DNA of 64,000 bases from Actinomycetes bacterium. Its GTDB lineage: Bacteria > Actinomycetota > Thermoleophilia > Solirubrobacterales > JACPNS01. A program made the position numbers and the translations under genes. This document shows positions 60,386 to 64,000 of this stretch, one piece after another (positions within the stretch are counted from its first letter, which is position 1; every line of letters begins with the position of its first letter). Below the pieces are notes generated by a model, which was not told where the DNA came from, did not search any database, and was given only the letters and a program-made list of their open reading frames with translations. The stretch is taken from contig JAEYBE010000002.1 in NCBI GenBank assembly GCA_023404495.1, positions 1-64,000 of the forward strand, in the 5' to 3' direction.

Positions 60386-61153
60386 ATGCGCACCTTCACG
60401 CTCGGCGGCGAGATAGAGATCAACCGAATCGGCCTAGGCACCAATCGGATCGACAACGACCCCGAGTCGCGCGCGATCCTCGCTGCCGCGCCGGACACCG
60501 GAATCAACTTCATCGACACCGCCGACATCTACACCGGCGGCGTCAGCGAACGGGTGATCGGCGAGGCGATCGCTCAGGACCCCCGAGTTCACGTGGCCAC
60601 CAAAGGCGGCTACCACGGCGCGTCCCCTGAGAGGATCGCCGCCGCGATTGACGCCAGCCGAGAGCGCCTGCAAAGAGACACGATCGACCTCTACTACCTG
60701 CACCGACCCGACCCGCAGATACCGATCGAGCAGTCAGTCGACCCAATCCTCAGCGCCCGCCAGGACGGTCGGATCAAGCACATCGGCCTCTCGAACGTCT
60801 CGCTCGATCAGATCGATCGCATCCGCAAGCTCACCCCGATCGCCGCAGTACAGAACGTCTACAACTGCGATAACACCGATCACGAAGACGTGATCGACTA
60901 CTGCGAGCGCAACGGCATCGCCTTCGTCCCCTACTTCCCGCTCAGGGGTGCGGCGCGAGCACAGAGGATCGCCGAGCGCCTCAACATCACCCGCACCCAG
61001 GCTGTGCTGGCCGCAATGCTCGCCCGCTCACCGGTGATCGTGCCGATCCCGGGCACGCGCAACGCCGATCACCTCAAAGCCAACGTCGCCGCTCTCGACA
61101 TCACGATCGACGCAGCGGCACTCGACGAGCTCGGTTTCGGCAGCCGCCAGTAG
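60386..61153 (+). CDS. Aldo/keto reductase
   Basis: 255 residues from ATG 60386 (an in-frame TTG at 60377 is possible). Catalytic tetrad parts: D and Y in DTADIYTGG, K in ATKGGY, H in YYLHRPDP. NADPH-binding C-terminal block PGTRNADHLKANVAAL. TIM-barrel fold. The substrate is not assignable; it belongs to the short AKR group found in actinobacteria. Divergent from the MFS gene by 127 bp. Confidence 0.93.
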   Translation: MRTFTLGGEIEINRIGLGTNRIDNDPESRAILAAAPDTGINFIDTADIYTGGVSERVIGEAIAQDPRVHVATKGGYHGASPERIAAAIDASRERLQRDTIDLYYLHRPDPQIPIEQSVDPILSARQDGRIKHIGLSNVSLDQIDRIRKLTPIAAVQNVYNCDNTDHEDVIDYCERNGIAFVPYFPLRGAARAQRIAERLNITRTQAVLAAMLARSPVIVPIPGTRNADHLKANVAALDITIDAAALDELGFGSRQ

Positions 61154-61154
61154 T

Positions 61155-61526
61155 TCAGCCCGGCGGAGCTGCCATCAGTTCAACCCGGTTGCCGGCCGGA
61201 TCGCGCACGTAACAACGCGGCGCGCCCCAGTACTCACCGCGCGGATCGACCTCCACCCCTGCCGCCTGCAGCGCGCCGATCGTGGCCGCATAGGACTCAA
61301 CAACCAGTGCGACATGGCCCGCGCCGGCCGGCCCGGACTCCGCCACATCCACCCCGTCGCGGTCACGGAACATCAGGTGGATCGCCGTGCCGCCGCGCGC
61401 GAGCCAGATCGAGCGCTCTCCCAAACCCGCGGGAGGCACAACCCGCGCAAAACCGAGCACTTCATAGAAACCTGCGCAGGCCTCAGCATGCGCCGGGGTG
61501 ACGCTGAAACTCACGTGATCGATCAA
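61155..61526 (-). CDS. VOC/glyoxalase-like protein
   Basis: 123 residues with the paired beta-alpha-beta-beta-beta modules of the VOC superfamily (HVSFSVTPAHAEACAGFYEV; GHVALVVESYAATIGALQAA; YVRDPAGNRVELM). The metal-ligand positions are H4, H near residue 71 and E near residue 117. TTG start three bases after the preceding VOC gene stop. Function unknown. Confidence 0.9.
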   Translation of the reverse strand: MIDHVSFSVTPAHAEACAGFYEVLGFARVVPPAGLGERSIWLARGGTAIHLMFRDRDGVDVAESGPAGAGHVALVVESYAATIGALQAAGVEVDPRGEYWGAPRCYVRDPAGNRVELMAAPPG

Positions 61527-61529
61527 GGC

Positions 61530-61886
61530 TTACCGCGGCGCGTAGCGGCTGTGCAGCATCAGGTCGTTGCCGTCCGGGTCGCGCATAAACGCCATCTTGC
61601 AGACGCCGGTGTCGAATGTCTCGCCGAAGAACTCGACGCCCTTGGCCTCAAGCTCCGCGCGCGCGGCCTCGACGTCGTCAACATGAAACGCCGGGTGCGC
61701 GTTGCGCTGCGGCACGAACTCCATGCCCATACGCGCCGGCTCCCATACGGCAAAACACGTATCGCCGGCCCAGAACTCGTAGTCGGACTTCTCGTCTTTT
61801 CGCAGACCCAGCTGGTCTACGTAGAAGCTCATCGTGCGGTCGGGGTCGGTCGAAGCGATGCCGACAAAATCCAGTGAAGTGATCAT
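61530..61886 (-). CDS. VOC/glyoxalase-like protein
   Basis: 118 residues, VOC fold: MITSLDFVGIASTDPDRTMS, FHVDDVEAARAELEAKGVEF and FMRDPDGNDLMLH. The two VOC genes are adjacent and probably co-transcribed. TAGGTT lies 6 nt before the ATG. The first metal position is D in SLDFVGI rather than H, so activity may differ from its neighbour. Confidence 0.9.
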   Translation of the reverse strand: MITSLDFVGIASTDPDRTMSFYVDQLGLRKDEKSDYEFWAGDTCFAVWEPARMGMEFVPQRNAHPAFHVDDVEAARAELEAKGVEFFGETFDTGVCKMAFMRDPDGNDLMLHSRYAPR

Positions 61887-61946
61887 CCGGCCAACCTAAC
61901 AGCACCGCCAAAGCCACGTCTTGCGCCGCAGAGATACGCTCGCAAA

Positions 61947-63350
61947 ATGGCGCGAAGCTCCCAGCGATACCCGGCGCGGTCTCCTGCCAGCGGCTGGCTG
62001 TCCGGCGTTGCCGCTGCCGTCCTGATCACCGCGGCGATCACCGCGCTGATCTACCCGATCAAGACCGTGGCGCCGCCGATCTCGGCCGGCATCCTCTATC
62101 TGCTTGGAGTGCTGCTGGTCGCGTCATTCTGGGGCGCACGCCTGGGGATCCTGACTGCGCTGCTCAGCGGTCTGGCGTTCAATTTCTTCCACATCGCCCC
62201 GACCGGCCGCTTCACGATCGCGCGCAGCGAGGACGCCGTTGCATTCTTCGCGTTTCTGATCGTTGCCGTCACCGTCAGTGCGATCGCCGATCAGGCACGC
62301 AGGCGGACGCTCGAGGCTGAAGAGCGACGCCGCGAGGCCGACCTCAGCGCCGAGACCGCCCGCCTGCTGCTCGGCGAGGCGAGCGTCGCCGAGGCCCTGC
62401 CAACGGTCACGCAGCGAGTGGCGGCAGTGCTCGGCGTCGCGTCGGCGTCAATCGAACTCGGCGCGCACCCGGTCAAACGCGATCGCAAGTCATTCGCGCT
62501 CTCAGGCGATGACGGCCAGATCGCAACGCTCGTCCTGCCCTCAACGATCTCACCCGCCACCGCCTGGCGCGTCGAATCGAGAATTGTTCCGGCGATCGAA
62601 ACGCTGCTCGCCGCCGCGCTTGCACGCGAAGCGCTGCTCGGCGAAGTCGTCGAGTCACGCGCCGTGCGCCGCAGCGACGAGATGAAAACCGCGCTCCTGC
62701 GCACGATCTCGCACGACCTTCGCTCGCCGCTCACGGCGATCGCGACCGCCGGCGAGGCGCTGGGCTCATCGAGCCTTGACGATGACGATCGCACAGCGCT
62801 TTCAGCAGCGGTCACCTCGGAGGCCGCCCGGCTCTCCACGCTCGTTTCCCAGCTGCTCGACCTCTCACGCCTGCAGGCAGGCGCCGCCCAGCCGCGGCGC
62901 GACTGGTGTTCGGTCGAGGAGATAATCCGCGAGGTGATCGCCCAGCTCGAAGCGCCGCCAGAGGCATTCTCGGCCAGCTTCGAGAAGTCGCTACCGCTGA
63001 TCCGGGCCGACGCGGCGCAGATCGAGCGCGCGTTCGCGAACCTCTTGTCGAACTCGCTGCGCCACGCGGCCGGCGCGCCGGTGACGGTGCAAGTGACCAA
63101 GTCCGCAGGCCGTATCGTCGTGCGGGTGAGCAACCGTGGCCCCGGCATCCCGTCCGCCGAGCTCGAGCGCATCTTCGAGCCGTTCTATCGCGCCGGAGAT
63201 GACACGCCCCACAGTGGGTCCGGGCTGGGCCTCGCGATTGTCCGCGGATTTGTCGAGGCAAACGACGGGCACGTGCGCGCAGAGTCCTTGCCGGGCCAAG
63301 GAGCAACATTTGTCGTCGAGTTGCCACTCGAGTCAGGAGAAACAGCGTGA
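61947..63350 (+). CDS. KdpD-like sensor histidine kinase without the N-terminal KdpD domain
   Basis: 467 residues. Four DUF4118-type helices near the N-terminus (SGVAAAVLITAAITALIYPI, ILYLLGVLLVASFWGARLGI) match the KdpD membrane core including FNFFHIAPTGRFTI. A small GAF-like section follows, then HisKA with H in ISHDLRSPLTAIATAGEAL and HATPase (FANLLSNSLRHAAG; GPGIPSAELERIFEPFYRAG; GSGLGLAIVRGF). The cytoplasmic KdpD and UspA-like domains are absent. TACGCT lies 6 nt before the ATG. Overlaps the regulator gene by GTGA. No kdpFABC in the window. Confidence 0.93.
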   Translation: MARSSQRYPARSPASGWLSGVAAAVLITAAITALIYPIKTVAPPISAGILYLLGVLLVASFWGARLGILTALLSGLAFNFFHIAPTGRFTIARSEDAVAFFAFLIVAVTVSAIADQARRRTLEAEERRREADLSAETARLLLGEASVAEALPTVTQRVAAVLGVASASIELGAHPVKRDRKSFALSGDDGQIATLVLPSTISPATAWRVESRIVPAIETLLAAALAREALLGEVVESRAVRRSDEMKTALLRTISHDLRSPLTAIATAGEALGSSSLDDDDRTALSAAVTSEAARLSTLVSQLLDLSRLQAGAAQPRRDWCSVEEIIREVIAQLEAPPEAFSASFEKSLPLIRADAAQIERAFANLLSNSLRHAAGAPVTVQVTKSAGRIVVRVSNRGPGIPSAELERIFEPFYRAGDDTPHSGSGLGLAIVRGFVEANDGHVRAESLPGQGATFVVELPLESGETA

Positions 63351-64000
63351 ACGCCGGCACGCGAATCCTCGTCTGCGACGACGAACCCCAGATCCTGCGC
63401 GCGCTCAAAGTGATTCTGCGCGACGCCGATTTCGAGGTCACGGCGGTGGCCACCGCCCAGCAAGCACTCGACGCCGCATCCGTGCGACCGCCGGACGCGG
63501 CGATTGTGGATCTCGTGCTCCCCGATCAGGACGGCGTCGAGGTCTGCCGCCAGCTTCGCGAGTGGAGCTCGATCCCGATCATCGTGCTCTCGGCAGTCGA
63601 CGATGAGGACCAGAAGGTGCGCGCGCTGGAGGCCGGCGCCGACGACTACGTGACCAAGCCGTTCGGACCACGGGAGCTCGTGGCCCGACTGACTGCCGCG
63701 CTGCGCCGCGCCGATTCGAGTACGGACGAACCCGTGATCGAGGCCGACGGTCTGAGGATCGACCTGGCCGCGCGCGTTGTCGAGCGCGAAGGCGTGGACG
63801 TCCACCTGACGCCGATCGAGTACGACCTCCTGCGCACGCTCGCGCGCAACAGCGGCAGGCTGATGACGGCGCGGGCCCTGCTCGTGGAGGTCTGGGGGCC
63901 CGAGTACGAGTTCGACACGCAGGTCCTGCGCACACACATCGCGCGGCTGCGCGCGAAGATCGAACCCGAAGGCGGGCCCCGCTACATACGCACTGATCCC
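63347..64000 (+). CDS. KdpE-like OmpR-family response regulator, cut by window end
   Basis: 218 codons are present and still open at 64000, so the stop lies just beyond. GTG start at 63347 overlaps the kinase TGA. Receiver domain: DD pair in LVCDDEPQILRAL, phospho-acceptor in AAIVDLVLPDQDGVEV, and TKP in DDYVTKPFGPREL. The winged helix has LTPIEYDLLRTLARNSGRLM, VLRTHIARLRAKIEP and the start of the RYIRTDP wing. Paired with the KdpD-like kinase; targets are unknown. Confidence 0.94.
   Translation, partial: MNAGTRILVCDDEPQILRALKVILRDADFEVTAVATAQQALDAASVRPPDAAIVDLVLPDQDGVEVCRQLREWSSIPIIVLSAVDDEDQKVRALEAGADDYVTKPFGPRELVARLTAALRRADSSTDEPVIEADGLRIDLAARVVEREGVDVHLTPIEYDLLRTLARNSGRLMTARALLVEVWGPEYEFDTQVLRTHIARLRAKIEPEGGPRYIRTDP

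Noticed and set aside
1..64000. CRISPR arrays, insertion sequences, prophage genes
   Set aside because: No direct-repeat arrays with spacers, no transposase or integrase frames, and no phage structural genes were seen. Base composition looks even apart from the short spacers described.

Overview
High-GC window with dense, overlapping genes. Gene content is typical of an actinobacterium: a complete dcw cluster headed by mraZ, split glycine decarboxylase (gcvPA/gcvPB), a Tad-pilus ATPase module, monomeric NADP isocitrate dehydrogenase, and MurE with a meso-DAP-type DNPR motif. My best guess is class Thermoleophilia (Solirubrobacterales or relatives). This rests on gene content and layout, not on a phylogeny.

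Layout. (1) 332-24502, all on the minus strand, is one nearly gap-free run of 22 genes read from right to left: mraZ, rsmH, an FtsL-like gene, a class B PBP, murE, murF, mraY, murD, ftsW, murG, murC, murB, ftsQ, ftsZ, an APH-fold kinase, gcvT, gcvH, gcvPA, gcvPB, trpS, scpA, scpB. The division/wall cluster runs straight into glycine cleavage and then chromosome condensation. Three GTGG repeats at exact 10-bp spacing upstream of mraZ look like an MraZ box. (2) 24850-25548 is a divergent TetR regulator. (3) 25535-30956 (minus) is a seven-gene overlapping operon: DUF192, response regulator, histidine kinase, CpaB, CpaF, TadB, TadC. It has no pilin, TadE, TadZ or prepilin peptidase. (4) 31122-33100 holds an unrecognised acidic protein, a 240-bp inverted array of four GC-rich palindromes, and a Rho homologue that has lost its P-loop, Q-loop and R-loop. 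folP (with a divergent pABA loop) lies directly upstream of the Rho-like gene. (5) 34072-42567 carries a histidine phosphatase, glpD, monomeric icd, an SDR, a membrane protein with two degenerate GGDEF domains, and a sigma-70 factor with its terminator.

(6) 43030-48282 (minus) is a cobalamin riboswitch followed by five tightly packed genes: a secreted DUF4430 (transcobalamin-like) protein, a DUF4430 lipoprotein, EcfT, a double EcfA ATPase and an ECF S component. Read together this is a B12 or corrinoid capture-and-uptake operon. (7) 48316-58359 is mostly membrane functions: DUF2254, a CPA2 antiporter, two GT-C-like polytopic proteins, Kup, a small membrane protein, CsbD, DUF1801 and a CPBP protease. 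(8) 58400-64000 has tRNA-Glu(CTC), an MFS transporter fused to a cyclic-nucleotide-binding domain, an aldo/keto reductase, two VOC proteins, and a KdpD-like kinase with a KdpE-like regulator cut by the window end.

The most unusual items are the palindrome array beside the degenerate Rho gene, the degenerate Rho itself, the riboswitch-controlled transcobalamin-like/ECF operon (with a C-terminal Cys-hairpin repeat in its secreted protein), the MFS-cNMP fusion, and a recurring TAnnnT box 6-8 nt before start codons that suggests many leaderless mRNAs.
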